From Candidatus Zhuqueibacterota bacterium (GTDB lineage Bacteria; Zhuqueibacterota; Zhuqueibacteria; Oceanimicrobiales; Oceanimicrobiaceae), in NCBI GenBank assembly GCA_029261995.1, contig JAJDAF010000032.1:1-64000 (forward strand): DNA of 64,000 bases, written 5' to 3'. Positions 44,582 to 54,982 of this stretch are shown here, one piece after another (positions within the stretch are counted from its first letter, which is position 1; each line of letters opens with the position of its first letter). The notes beneath the pieces are model-generated. The model saw only the letters and a program-made list of their open reading frames with translations. It made no database searches and was not told the origin of the DNA. A program made the translations under genes and the position numbers.

Positions 44582-46279
44582 ATGGCCAGAATTTTCAAAC
44601 TGCTGATTTTTGTAAGTTGTGCTTTCAGTGTGCCGCAGATTTGCGCGCAACAGAAATCAGCCCCCACGTTCCAGCAAGCGGTCGGCGACTACTTTGCAAA
44701 AAAATATGATGACGCGATTGCCAAATTCAGCGCTATAACCGTCGCCAAGCCCGAGCACGGATTTGCCTGGCTCTATCTTGGCAACTCCTATCAGGCGAAA
44801 GAGGACTTCCCGAATGCTTTGGCGGCCTTCGAGAAATCAAGCGAGATAGAGGCTACAAAGGGGCGCGCCATGTACAGCATCGGCACCCTGCACGCCAGCC
44901 AGGGGAACCACGATGAGGCGTTCAAGTGGCTACTGCTGGCACGTGATAGCGCAAGAGTTGATGTTACGTCTATCGGGCTGACCAAGAATATCGAGGCTTT
45001 CAAGAGTGATTCACGCTACCAAACGCTTTTTCCCACACCGGACCAGTACGCAGAACCATTTGTCGAATCGGTTCAAGTCATTCATGACTGGCACGGGGAG
45101 GCAGAAGGCGACCAGTTCGGTTGGATTGCACGCAACATCGGTGACGTCGATGGCGATGGCGCGGACGATCTCACCACCTCGGCACCGTCAAACACAGAGG
45201 GCGGAGAAGCTGCCGGCAAGGTTTATGTCTACTCCGGCCGGTCAGGCGTTTTGCTCTGGAGCGCAACCGGCGAAGCAAAAGCGCAACTCGGGCTTGGCAT
45301 CGAAGCCGCCGGCGACGTTGATGCGGACGGCATTCTCGATGTTCTTGCCGGGGCGCCCGGCGTGGATAAGTGCCTGGTTTACTCCGGTAGCGACGGCAAA
45401 CTGCTGCTCACGCTTGAGGGCGAACACCCCGGTGACTTTTTCGGCCGCAAAGTCTCTGATATCGGTGATTGGAACGGTGATGGCCACGACGATCTCCTGA
45501 TCGGTGCACCCAGATCTTCAAGTCGAGGCAAGAACACAGGCAGTTCCTATGTCTTCTCCGGAAAAGACGGCGAGCGGCTGTTTACCTGGCTGGGAGAAAA
45601 GGCTGGAGCCAGACACGGCAGTTCGGCCGGCGGCATGCGAGTTGATTCGACCGGTTTTCTTGTGGTTGGCGCGCCTGGCGCAGGACCACGGGGCACGGGC
45701 CGAACCTATGTCTACAATGCTTTGCAGGCTGAGCCGTTTTTCGTCATCGAATCGGACAGCACAGGTTCTTCGCTTGGCGGAATGTTTGTTTCAGTGGTGG
45801 GAGATGTCGATTCTGACGGCGTGCAGGACATTTACGCCTCCGATTGGTCGAATTCTGCGCTCGGGCGCTCGACAGGGCGCGTCTATGTTCATTCCGGCAA
45901 AGATGGCAGCCGTCTGTTTGCCCTCACAGGTGAAGCCGCCGGCGATGGCTTTGGCATCGGGGTAGCCGACGCCGGCGATGTCAACTCGGATGGTCACAAC
46001 GATTTGATTATCGGCGCCTGGCAACATGCAGGGTCAGCACCTTCCGGCGGTAAATGCTATCTTTATTCCGGCAAGGATGCGACTCTCCTGCAAACCTACA
46101 CCGGCAAGGTGGCTGGCGAAACATTTGGATTTGACGCCACCGGCATGGGCGATGTCAATGGCGACGGCGCCATCGATCTGCTGTTGACGTCGGGGTGGAG
46201 CGCCATAAACGGCTCCCGCTCGGGGCGCATGTTGATTGTTTCAAGCAGAGTGCTTTCCGGACACACAACGACAAAATAG
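44582..46279 (+). CDS. Exported TPR/FG-GAP repeat protein
   Basis: The 565-residue product has a signal peptide (cut near ICAQQ), then two or three TPR-like hairpins (about 30-125: [20 protein letters not shown]). The rest (about 150-550) is around seven integrin-alpha-like FG-GAP repeats. Calcium-type loops [40 protein letters not shown] and [10 protein letters not shown] mark the blades of a probable seven-bladed propeller. GAGGAG precedes ATG 44582. It has no T9SS tail, so it is periplasmic or secreted by another route. TPR plus FG-GAP in one exported protein is uncommon. Confidence 0.85.
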   Translation: MARIFKLLIFVSCAFSVPQICAQQKSAPTFQQAVGDYFAKKYDDAIAKFSAITVAKPEHGFAWLYLGNSYQAKEDFPNALAAFEKSSEIEATKGRAMYSIGTLHASQGNHDEAFKWLLLARDSARVDVTSIGLTKNIEAFKSDSRYQTLFPTPDQYAEPFVESVQVIHDWHGEAEGDQFGWIARNIGDVDGDGADDLTTSAPSNTEGGEAAGKVYVYSGRSGVLLWSATGEAKAQLGLGIEAAGDVDADGILDVLAGAPGVDKCLVYSGSDGKLLLTLEGEHPGDFFGRKVSDIGDWNGDGHDDLLIGAPRSSSRGKNTGSSYVFSGKDGERLFTWLGEKAGARHGSSAGGMRVDSTGFLVVGAPGAGPRGTGRTYVYNALQAEPFFVIESDSTGSSLGGMFVSVVGDVDSDGVQDIYASDWSNSALGRSTGRVYVHSGKDGSRLFALTGEAAGDGFGIGVADAGDVNSDGHNDLIIGAWQHAGSAPSGGKCYLYSGKDATLLQTYTGKVAGETFGFDATGMGDVNGDGAIDLLLTSGWSAINGSRSGRMLIVSSRVLSGHTTTK

Positions 46280-46299
46280 GCGCCTGGACCAATTTCCGC

Positions 46300-46328
46300 T
46301 TGACACATTGCGTGACGTTTCGTTCTAT
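46300..46328 (+). promoter_or_regulatory. Possible sigma-70-type promoter
   Basis: TTGACA (46300-46305), 17-base spacer and a weak TTCTAT (46323-46328), 48 bp before the YjbQ-family start. The pattern is like that before the cache lipoprotein. Confidence 0.35.
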
Positions 46329-46376
46329 GACAAAGATACGACTGTTTTGGGATTTGCTACCTTCTCAGGAGACACC

Positions 46377-46796
46377 ATGAAATCTTTAACCGAACACCTA
46401 TGGTTCGATATCCCATCGCGCCGGGATTACCTGAACATCACACCAAAGATTGAAGAGCTCGTCTCTGAGAGCGGCGTCAAGGAAGGTTTGGTGCTGGTGA
46501 ACGCCATGCACATCACCGCCAGCGTCTACATCAACGATGACGAAAACGGGCTGCTTGAAGATTACGATGAGTGGCTGGAGCGGCTGGCGCCACATGAGCC
46601 GATTTCACGCTACCGCCACAACCGCACCGGCGAGGACAACGGCGACGCGCATCTCAAGCGCCAGATCATGGGACGGGAGGTTGTTGTCGCCATCACCAAC
46701 GGCAAACTTGATTTCGGGCCGTGGGAGCAAATTTTTTATGCCGAGTTTGATGGCCGGCGAAAGAAACGGGTTCTGGTGAAGATCATCGGGGAATAG
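46377..46796 (+). CDS. YjbQ/UPF0047 family protein
   Basis: The 139-residue product matches the conserved YjbQ (UPF0047) family, whose usual length is about 130-140. Motifs are [18 protein letters not shown], the following [16 protein letters not shown] and the terminal strand with [13 protein letters not shown]. Family members show weak thiamin-phosphate-synthase-like activity in genetic tests, but the true role is not settled. The start is ATG 46377, behind CAGGAG. It stands alone between the FG-GAP protein and the convergent giant surface protein. Confidence 0.9.
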   Translation: MKSLTEHLWFDIPSRRDYLNITPKIEELVSESGVKEGLVLVNAMHITASVYINDDENGLLEDYDEWLERLAPHEPISRYRHNRTGEDNGDAHLKRQIMGREVVVAITNGKLDFGPWEQIFYAEFDGRRKKRVLVKIIGE

Positions 46797-46855
46797 GTCA
46801 ACCTGTGATCTCTGCCTCGTGGGTTTACCATCGATGTGTCGCCACCCTCGAGGTT

Positions 46856-49800
46856 CTACTTTTGCAGCACAATCCGCTGTGTGAATCGATTGTTTGCCGC
46901 CTGCATCCTGACGAAGTAAATGCCGCTGCTGACGGGCGAACCACCATCGCTCAACCCAGACCACCGGAGTTTCTTGAAGCCAGCTTCCTGCCTTGTATCA
47001 ACCAGCGTCCGCACGAGCTGACCCCGAACGTTGTAGATTTGCAGAGTAATCTGGGCCGACCTTGGCAGCGCATACTCGATGGTCGTCTCGGGATTGAACG
47101 GATTTGGGTAGGCGCGTTTCAGACCGAAGGCTTTCGGTAGTAGAGCCGCACCGGTGGCATTGTCGTTAAAAGCGAGCAGCGTTGATTCGGACTGACTCCC
47201 GGCAGGCACGACTTCCAGAATAAGCTCGGGTGGCGCCAAAGTTTCTTTGGTTTTGTAGCGTACCAGGTTACCTGAGCCACTCTTGAGACAGAAACTCCTG
47301 ACACTGTTTCCGGTGATAATGCCGGTCAATGGAAACTCGACAACCTCACCGAGTTCGACTCGGCCAGCAGCAGCTAATTCGCCACTGATGAGGGTTGGCG
47401 CATTCTCTGCCGTCAGAATGAATTCTGTCCAGGGCTCACTCAAGCCGGACAGATTGTTAGATGCCTCGTAAAGCGATCCACCGTCATCGCTGCCGTCTGA
47501 AGTGCCCGTGCCGACGGTGAGTCTAAGCACGGCGCGGCTGATGACGCCGTTTACCCCGCTGACGTTGAATTTCAGATAGGTTTGATATTTGTCAAGCTCG
47601 ACTTTTGTCGTCCGGCTGAGCCCGTAGTTGTTGGTTGGACGGGAGAGTCGGATCTGCGCATCATCGGTCGGCTGAAAGGTCAAGATAGCCGTTTCCCCTG
47701 CTTTGGGTAGGACTGTGATGGTGACGGTCGCGGGTGAAGATGCGGCGCCGCTTTGATCCTCGACGGAGTAGCGTAGAGAATCCATGCCGGAGAAACCGGA
47801 TGTTGGCGCATACGCAATCGTCTGATTGCTGCTGACCGTTGCGGTTCCGTGTAGCGGGCCGGAAATGATCGTGACCGCCGCCAGGTCGCCGGCGCCGTCC
47901 GGGTCGCTGTCGTTGCTCATAACCGCGATTTCAACTTGCGTGCCTGCGGTCGTGCCTGCAAGGTCGCGAACCGCGACGGGTGGCCGGTTTTCAAATGGCC
48001 CGCTACCCGTTTCAATCACCAAGACTGGCGGTACCGTACCCTCCCTTGTGTCATACCTGACCTGGTTGCCCGAGGCGGGGGTAAGACAGAAACTGAACAC
48101 ACCGTTCCCTGTGACGGCCTGGGTAACATCGAATTCCACCAATTGACCCGGCGAAACCGGTCCCTGCGAGCCTAGGACGGAACCAAGAGTTTCTGGCGCA
48201 TTACGCCCCGTCAGAATACTCTCGGTCCACGATGTAGTGGTGCTGGCGATGTGGTTTGATGCCTGGTAGAGGTCGCCGCCCCGGTCGCCGCCGTCAGAGG
48301 TCGCGTTGCTTACGGTCAACTGCAGTGTTGCTTTTCTGATACTAGCGGCGAGACCGGAGACAGCAAATTTGTAGTATGACCGAAACCGATTGGCTCCGAT
48401 TTTTGATGTAGTTTTGCTACCATAGTTTTTGTCGATTTCCGTCAGCTTGACCTGGCCGTCATCAGTTGGCTGGAAAGCCAACGTCTGGCCAGGCGTGGCA
48501 TCACTGACTTGAATTGCTACGGTGGCAATATTGGAGACGAGACCGGTGTTGTCCTCGACCGTGTATCGAAATCTGTCGTTTCCGGTGAACGCGGGATTGG
48601 GCGAGTAGGTGACCGCTCCATTTGCTGCGATGGTGGTGCCGTTCAAGGCGTTCGCGATGATCGCGATTGTCGCAGGGGCCAGGTTCCCGTCCTGGTCTTG
48701 GTCGTTCGCGAGTACTTCGATTACTATCGGCGTGTCTTTAGTTGTCATTGCACTGTCGTTTACGGCAACCGGAGCGTTGTCACCTGCCGCACTGACAATG
48801 ATCGTGACCAAGCCCGGATTCGATTGCGCTCCGTCATCATCGTGAACAGCATACGTCAAAGAGTCGATACCAACGAAGTTGGTCGCCGGCACGTACGTGA
48901 GTGCTCCTGTGACGCCATCTGCTTGAGCTGAGCCATGGGCTGGTTGGCTGAGAAGAGAGACCGTTTCTCGTTGCAGAGAGCCGTCCGAATCCGAGTCGTT
49001 GGCCAACACGTCGATCACCACCGGAACACCAGCGACTGTGCTGCCCTGATCGTCCGCGGCGACCGGAGAAAGATTCGCCTCGCCCCCTCCGGTGCCAAAT
49101 TCTATAAGAAGCTCGGGCGGAACTTCGCCTTCCTTTGTGAAATACCGTACCATATTTCCGGAGGCGCTTGACAGGCAGAAACTAACCGTGCCATTGCCGG
49201 ATACGGCCGCGGTTACATCAAGGTCGACCGTTTGATTTGGTGCAACCACCCCTATTTGATCGATGATGTTGCCCACAATCTCGGGAGCGTTGCGTCCGGT
49301 CAGAATGGATTCCGTCCATGGGACTCCTGCACCGGGTACCGTATTCTCGGCTTTGTGCAACACACCGCCGGAGTCTCCACCGTCCGAAGCACCGTCGGGA
49401 ACCGTCAGTCGCAGAGTTGCCGAGGCCACCGAGCCAGTGAGGCCCGAGATTTCAAATTTGTAGTAGCTCTTGAACTTGAAGTTCTCGATTTTCGAGGTAT
49501 TTTTTGTGCCGTAGTTTTTGTCGATTTCGGTGAGCTTGACCTGGCCATCGTTTGTTGGAACGAAAGATATGTAGCGAGATGTCTGGCCGGAGCGAATGGC
49601 GATGGTGACCACAGCAACGTTTGAAACCATTCCATCGTTGTCAGCAATAGTATAAGATAGGCTGTCTAGCCCGGAAAACCCGGATCCCGGCGTGTACAGA
49701 ATCGCCCCCGAGTTCGGAATAACCAGCACGGCGCCATGAGCAGGTGCGCTCGTTATTGCCAGCGACGCCAGGTCGATACTGCCGTCAAGGTCGCTATCAT

Positions 49801-52800
49801 TGCTCGATACCTCAATCGTAATGGCCGAGTCAACGGAGGTTTCCGCAGTGTCCTTGCGTGCAACCGGGGCGTCATTTACCGGCGCAATTGTGAAAACCAC
49901 CAGTGCCGGGTTGGACACCATGCCGCTGTTGTCGCCAACTGTGTAGGCCAGGGTATCGATTCCGAAAAAATCCCGAATCGGTGTGTAGGCGATGCTGCCG
50001 TCTGTGGATGCAACTTGTGTCGAGCCGTGAGCCGGCTGTCGAACCACCTGGACACTCGCTGGTTGCAGGGCGCCGTCCGCGTCGCTGTCGTTGGCAAGGA
50101 CGTTTACAGAAATGACCTGGTCTTCAGACATGGTTGCGGCGTCGTGGTTCGCAACAGGTGCCGCGTTTCCAGCGGTTACGACCAGAATCACCGTTGCTTT
50201 GCCGGAAAGCGCTCCATCGCTGTCCGCAATAGTGTACCTGAAGCGGTCTATGCCAGTAAAATTGGCGTTCGGCGAATATCGGATTCCACCTGCGGAAGAA
50301 CCGGCGACGGTTGAGCCGTTCAATGGCAAATCGACCACCGTCAGCGATGCCAGGTTGAGCCCCTCGACATCGAAGTCGTTTGCGGTCACCATGATTTCAG
50401 TTTCAGAATTCGAGCCCACGGTTACCGTATCATTTTCAGCCACCGGCAGGTCGTTCACGGGAGTCACATTGACCCGCACACCAGCGATGTTGGACGTTGC
50501 TCCATGACCGTCCCGGATGACGTAAGCGAAGCTATCCCGTCCCGCATAGTCAAGCGTAGGCGTATAGGTCAGAAGGCCCAACAGGGTGTCCGCTGCAACC
50601 ATACCATGCGTTGGCTGAGCCACGATGTCTACCCGTTCTAGCCTCAGCGCATCATCGACATCCTGGTCGTTGGACAAGATGTCGATAACCGCGGCGAGGT
50701 CTTCCGGAGTTGTCACAGAGTCAGGCACGGCAAGCGGAGCGTCATTCACAGCACTGACCGTGACAAAGACTTGCGCTTCGTTTGAAAACAGACCATCCAG
50801 ATCCTTGATTCTGTACGACAATGTGTCGAAGCCGAAGAAGTTTGTCAAGGGCACGTATCGAATCACGCCTTGAGTCAAGGTGAGGGCCGCTGTTCCGTGG
50901 CCAGGCTGCCGGAGCAATTCCATGCTTTGAATCCCCAGTTGGCCATCACTGTCGGTGTCGTTGTCAACCACAGAGATCAGGATATCGGTATCTTCATCGG
51001 TCGTGGCGGTGTCCGGCATTGCAACTGGTGCATCGCCACCCGCGGAGACAACGATGTACAGGGTTGCCGCGTTGGAGCGCAGTCCTTCGTTGTCCGCGAT
51101 GTCGAAGACCAAGCTATCCCCTCCTGAGAAGTTCAGAGTTGGGGTGTATCTCACGAAGCCGGCGCCCTGCAGATTTACTGTGCCGTTGTCTGTTGAGTCG
51201 AGGATAGAGATACTCCCGAGATCGAGAGTGCCATCGATATCTACGCCATTGCCAAGAAAAAAATCTGCAGGCGTGTCTTCTGTCGTTCGCAGGGTATCCT
51301 TGTGCGCAACCGGGGCATCGTTCACGGAAATTACGTTGACGAACACAAATGCCTCGTTGGAAACAGCGCCGACGTTATCACTGACCTGGTATGAGAAGCT
51401 GTCAGTCCCAAAAAAGTCTGGAGAAGGAGCGTAACGAACCTGCCCCAACGCAGACGAAACGGATGCACTTCCGTGAGCGGCCGGTCTGAGAATGGTCGTC
51501 GTCTGCGGGTCAAGGCTGCCATCCGGATCTTCATCGTTCGCCAGAACTGAAATGGTGACTCCGACATCTTCAGGTGTCGATACCGTATCGTTGCGGGCGA
51601 TCGGCGGATCAGTTGTCTCAAGAATCGAAATTCTCACTAAAGCTTCATTTGAGGCATCGCCGCTATCGTCGGAAACCCGGTAGGTCAGACTGTCTGAGCC
51701 CGAAAAATTGGCTGCAGGCACGTACCGAAGCCTGCCCTCGCTGTCGGGATGCACGGCGCCATGGCTGGGTGCGCTCACAATTGCCACGCTTGAGACATCC
51801 AGGCTGCCGTCGATATCCTGGTCATTGGCAAGCACATCAATTGTGGCCGGCGTGTCCTCTGCGATGCTGACTGTGTCGTCACCGGCCAGTGGTGGATCAT
51901 TTACCGGAGTGACCGTTACAACAACAATTGCGTGGTTCGAGACCGCACCGTCCTGGTCACTCACTGTGTACGAAATCGTATCCGCACCAAAAAAATCCTG
52001 CGTTGGCGTGTAAGTGATGGTACCTGACTCCGTGTTGACAGTCGTGCCACCATTTCTCGGCAAGCCGACAACCGCAAGACTCGACGGCGCTAACTGCCCT
52101 TCGGGGTCGCTGTCATTTGCCAGTGGAGAAATTGTGATCGGCGTGTCTTCCTGCGTGCTGGAAGCATCGTCGAAAGCAACAGGCGGGTCGTTTGTATGCA
52201 AGACGTTGATGGTGACAGTTGCTTCAGTTCCGAGAACGCCATCGTCGTCCGATACCGTATAGGTGAAGGAGTCAGCGCCAAAAAAATTCGATGCCGGAGT
52301 ATAAAGGATGGCGCCTGCAGACGGGTCGGGGACCGTCGCACCGTTTGTTGGCGCCCGCAGGACCCGCAACGTGGATGGGTCCAGAGAGCCATCTACATCC
52401 TGGTCATTCGCCAGTACGACGATGTTGACCGAAACGTCTTCATTGGTTGAGGCAAGGTCGTCATTGAGTTGTGGTGGCTGATTATTCTGGCTCTGGCGCG
52501 TCACAACAGTGAGTTCAGGCGGCCTCAGACCCTCTTTTGAACTATACTCTGCCTTGTCTCCAGACCGATTGGTCAGCACAAAACTGTAGACGCCATTGCC
52601 GGTGATGCCATTGGTCAGGTTCAACTCGACAACCGTCAGTTGGTTGACCCGGCCGAGGCTGTCCAGGCCGAGCGAAGTTGCGACCGGGGCATTGTTCCAA
52701 GTGACCGTTTGCTCTGTCCAGGGCGTCGCGGTTCCATTGAGATTGTCGCCCACCGGACGAATTGTGCCGCCATCGTCGCTGCTGTTCAACACAAAAAGTC

Positions 52801-54982
52801 TCAATGTTGCGCTTTCAACCTGCCCTTTCAGACCGGTGACCTGAAATTTCAGAAGACTATGGAAGATGTCGTCCACATCGACTTTGAATGAAGGCTCATT
52901 GCCGTAATTCTGCTCTGGTCTTGAAGACTTCACTTGAGCGTCGTCTGATGGGCGAAAAGTGAAAATCTCTGACCCGTCTCCGCCGATCTGGGTGAAAGTC
53001 GCGATTGCGCTTTTGTTGCGATCCATGAATGTGCTGAGTGGGTTATTTGAGCCGAAAACGTCCCCACTCCATTCGCTAAACACAAATCCCGAGTCCGGAA
53101 CGGCGGTGAGCGTCACAACAGTACGGTCAATATACTTGCTGCCGGGCGTTGCCGGGTCCGCAATCACTGTACCGCCACCGACAGTCCGGATTGCAAGTTG
53201 GAATTCCTTGACAAAGGCTGCGCTGACGAGCTTGTGTCCATCCAGGGCAATCGTCTCCGGATTGTTAAAGCCGCTCAAATTGCCACCCCAACCGTCAAAG
53301 GCGTAGGCTGAGTCTGGCAACGCAGTGGCCTCTACGCTCGCCTGGCCCTCAGGATTGATCCCCCGGGTCGCAAGACTGATATCTCCATCGGTTGAAGCCA
53401 CGGATTCGATGCCATAGCGGCCGCCGTAGAGCCAATCGGTCCAGCCCGCGTTTTTGCCGGGTCGCGAAGGTAACGGCGTCCGAAAGCTTTGCGCGTAGTA
53501 ATGGTTGATGATGTAGGGAAGCCAGATATCGTCATCTTCGGCTGGAAAGTCAGCGATTTCATACAACCACTTGAATGCGCGCAGGAGTGCCTGGTCTTCC
53601 CAGTTCCAGACATCGTAGCCGGCGCGCCAGAGAATAATCGCCTGCAGCAAAGCGCCTTGCAGGCCCTCGTAGACATAGTTCTCATGAGGAGGCGGCCATG
53701 CAAATCCACCGGCCCTACGTTGATCATCAGGCAGGACACCGTCAACATTTTCGCCGTTCAGAATGGTTCCGACAGAATTTATTCCTTTGGGCTGAGTGGC
53801 GTTGGCCTGCCAGTCCAGATCGCCATATTTGAAATCGTTGTAGGCCGTCACATCGCCGACGTAGCCATGAAAAACAGCTGCGGCGCGGGCCAACTCATGC
53901 CGGTCGTCGAGATAGGCTGCAACCGCCAATCGGCTGCTGCCGCATTGCGTGCCCCAGTTATTTGGACGGTCTTCATGGGTCGAGACCAGACTTCTTCCCC
54001 CGAGACTCTTGGTTAGCACTTGCCGCAACCATGCACGGAATGTCGTGTCTTCCGCAGCGGGTATGCCGACCAAGTCTGCTGCAAGGACATATGCCGCCAA
54101 CTCGCGACCGAGCGCAAGGGCGCTGCCGCCGTTTTCCGTGCCAATCGCTGCCATACAGGCGTCAATCACCTGCGTCCGGTAGGATTCGATTCCGGTGCGG
54201 GCGTAAACCAGTGCTTTGGCAAGCACCCGCACATTTACCGAGTCTGTCTGATCGGCGAGGTTGGGCACGCCCGCTGAGGCGTTGGCCTGTGCTTCCAGAT
54301 TCGCCCAACTGACTCCGGAGGTCGGAAGTGTCGCCAACTCGGGGCCACTTGTGAGGATTCCGGTCGCGAACCTCGGCTGAGGTGGCGTCAGGAACACGGC
54401 CGAAACCTGTTTGTCCCTATCAACTGTGACTTGCTGCACTCGCGCGTAGCCTGACAGAGCACCTCGCCAATCACTCAAGACCGCGCCGGGCGCCGGCTCT
54501 GCTGTGACCGTCACAACCGTGCCTCTGTAATAGATGCCGCCGACGGGCGAAAGTCTCACAGTTCCGGGTCCGGTTGTGGTCAGACTCAAATTGAATCTGG
54601 GAAGCTCTCGGAATGTGGCGGTCACGGTTTTGCTGCTGTCAACTATCAGTGTGTCAGGGTTGACATTGCCGTCGAGATCTCCGTCCCAATCAACGAAGCG
54701 GTAGCCGGAATCGGGAACGGCAGCCGCAATGACCACGGTGCCGGACGAATACAAACCACCGGGTGGCGACAACTCGACGTGTCCGGGCCCGTTGGCGCCG
54801 ATCGTTACAGGAAAACTGGCGGCTTGCTGGCTTTCAGGAGTTAGCTGCATCGCGCCCGCACTGGCCACTTGAAACGACAACATAACCTGAAAAGACAGTG
54901 GCAGCAGGATAAGAATGGAGTAGTGAATTATTGTGGTTCTTCGGTGGAACCTGGGTGAATTCAGGGTTCTTGCGCGTTTCAA
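46856..54982 (-). CDS. Giant T9SS surface protein: alginate-lyase-like region, 13 cadherin/Ig-like repeats, 4 DNRLRE domains
   Basis: The 2708-residue product starts at TTG 54982 with GGAGG five bases ahead. It has a long signal peptide, two InlB-type repeats (about 55-200) and a helical region resembling the alginate-lyase toroid (about 205-520). Two more InlB-type repeats (about 525-670) and a first DNRLRE domain (about 675-840) follow. Ten tandem cadherin/Ig-like repeats of about 97 residues come next (VLANDxDxDG, then YTPxxxFxGxDSLxY and PVND). Then DNRLRE, two repeats, DNRLRE, one repeat and DNRLRE. The end is a T9SS sorting domain with YPNPFNPETT. It is likely an adhesive or polysaccharide-degrading surface protein. 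Catalytic residues of the lyase-like region could not be confirmed. Confidence 0.85.
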   Translation of the reverse strand: MKRARTLNSPRFHRRTTIIHYSILILLPLSFQVMLSFQVASAGAMQLTPESQQAASFPVTIGANGPGHVELSPPGGLYSSGTVVIAAAVPDSGYRFVDWDGDLDGNVNPDTLIVDSSKTVTATFRELPRFNLSLTTTGPGTVRLSPVGGIYYRGTVVTVTAEPAPGAVLSDWRGALSGYARVQQVTVDRDKQVSAVFLTPPQPRFATGILTSGPELATLPTSGVSWANLEAQANASAGVPNLADQTDSVNVRVLAKALVYARTGIESYRTQVIDACMAAIGTENGGSALALGRELAAYVLAADLVGIPAAEDTTFRAWLRQVLTKSLGGRSLVSTHEDRPNNWGTQCGSSRLAVAAYLDDRHELARAAAVFHGYVGDVTAYNDFKYGDLDWQANATQPKGINSVGTILNGENVDGVLPDDQRRAGGFAWPPPHENYVYEGLQGALLQAIILWRAGYDVWNWEDQALLRAFKWLYEIADFPAEDDDIWLPYIINHYYAQSFRTPLPSRPGKNAGWTDWLYGGRYGIESVASTDGDISLATRGINPEGQASVEATALPDSAYAFDGWGGNLSGFNNPETIALDGHKLVSAAFVKEFQLAIRTVGGGTVIADPATPGSKYIDRTVVTLTAVPDSGFVFSEWSGDVFGSNNPLSTFMDRNKSAIATFTQIGGDGSEIFTFRPSDDAQVKSSRPEQNYGNEPSFKVDVDDIFHSLLKFQVTGLKGQVESATLRLFVLNSSDDGGTIRPVGDNLNGTATPWTEQTVTWNNAPVATSLGLDSLGRVNQLTVVELNLTNGITGNGVYSFVLTNRSGDKAEYSSKEGLRPPELTVVTRQSQNNQPPQLNDDLASTNEDVSVNIVVLANDQDVDGSLDPSTLRVLRAPTNGATVPDPSAGAILYTPASNFFGADSFTYTVSDDDGVLGTEATVTINVLHTNDPPVAFDDASSTQEDTPITISPLANDSDPEGQLAPSSLAVVGLPRNGGTTVNTESGTITYTPTQDFFGADTISYTVSDQDGAVSNHAIVVVTVTPVNDPPLAGDDTVSIAEDTPATIDVLANDQDIDGSLDVSSVAIVSAPSHGAVHPDSEGRLRYVPAANFSGSDSLTYRVSDDSGDASNEALVRISILETTDPPIARNDTVSTPEDVGVTISVLANDEDPDGSLDPQTTTILRPAAHGSASVSSALGQVRYAPSPDFFGTDSFSYQVSDNVGAVSNEAFVFVNVISVNDAPVAHKDTLRTTEDTPADFFLGNGVDIDGTLDLGSISILDSTDNGTVNLQGAGFVRYTPTLNFSGGDSLVFDIADNEGLRSNAATLYIVVSAGGDAPVAMPDTATTDEDTDILISVVDNDTDSDGQLGIQSMELLRQPGHGTAALTLTQGVIRYVPLTNFFGFDTLSYRIKDLDGLFSNEAQVFVTVSAVNDAPLAVPDSVTTPEDLAAVIDILSNDQDVDDALRLERVDIVAQPTHGMVAADTLLGLLTYTPTLDYAGRDSFAYVIRDGHGATSNIAGVRVNVTPVNDLPVAENDTVTVGSNSETEIMVTANDFDVEGLNLASLTVVDLPLNGSTVAGSSAGGIRYSPNANFTGIDRFRYTIADSDGALSGKATVILVVTAGNAAPVANHDAATMSEDQVISVNVLANDSDADGALQPASVQVVRQPAHGSTQVASTDGSIAYTPIRDFFGIDTLAYTVGDNSGMVSNPALVVFTIAPVNDAPVARKDTAETSVDSAITIEVSSNDSDLDGSIDLASLAITSAPAHGAVLVIPNSGAILYTPGSGFSGLDSLSYTIADNDGMVSNVAVVTIAIRSGQTSRYISFVPTNDGQVKLTEIDKNYGTKNTSKIENFKFKSYYKFEISGLTGSVASATLRLTVPDGASDGGDSGGVLHKAENTVPGAGVPWTESILTGRNAPEIVGNIIDQIGVVAPNQTVDLDVTAAVSGNGTVSFCLSSASGNMVRYFTKEGEVPPELLIEFGTGGGEANLSPVAADDQGSTVAGVPVVIDVLANDSDSDGSLQRETVSLLSQPAHGSAQADGVTGALTYVPATNFVGIDSLTYAVHDDDGAQSNPGLVTIIVSAAGDNAPVAVNDSAMTTKDTPIVIEVLANDQDQDGNLAPATIAIIANALNGTTIAANGAVTYSPNPAFTGNDRFRYTVEDNTGLVSNIATVAIQVSDATPGQTLAFQPTDDGQVKLTEIDKNYGSKTTSKIGANRFRSYYKFAVSGLAASIRKATLQLTVSNATSDGGDRGGDLYQASNHIASTTTSWTESILTGRNAPETLGSVLGSQGPVSPGQLVEFDVTQAVTGNGVFSFCLTPASGNQVRYDTREGTVPPVLVIETGSGPFENRPPVAVRDLAGTTAGTQVEIAVMSNDSDPDGAGDLAAVTIISGPLHGTATVSSNQTIAYAPTSGFSGMDSLRYSVEDQSGAASSPATVTITVLPKAGETAILTFQPTDDAQIRLSRPTNNYGLSRTTKVELDKYQTYLKFNVSGVNGVISRAVLRLTVGTGTSDGSDDGGSLYEASNNLSGLSEPWTEFILTAENAPTLISGELAAAGRVELGEVVEFPLTGIITGNSVRSFCLKSGSGNLVRYKTKETLAPPELILEVVPAGSQSESTLLAFNDNATGAALLPKAFGLKRAYPNPFNPETTIEYALPRSAQITLQIYNVRGQLVRTLVDTRQEAGFKKLRWSGLSDGGSPVSSGIYFVRMQAANNRFTQRIVLQK

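Noticed and set aside
47283-54312. Many plus-strand open frames across the giant surface protein gene
   Set aside because: They lie antisense to a clearly repetitive, domain-rich protein, have no ribosome-binding sites and show no family features. They mirror the codon pattern of the repeats.
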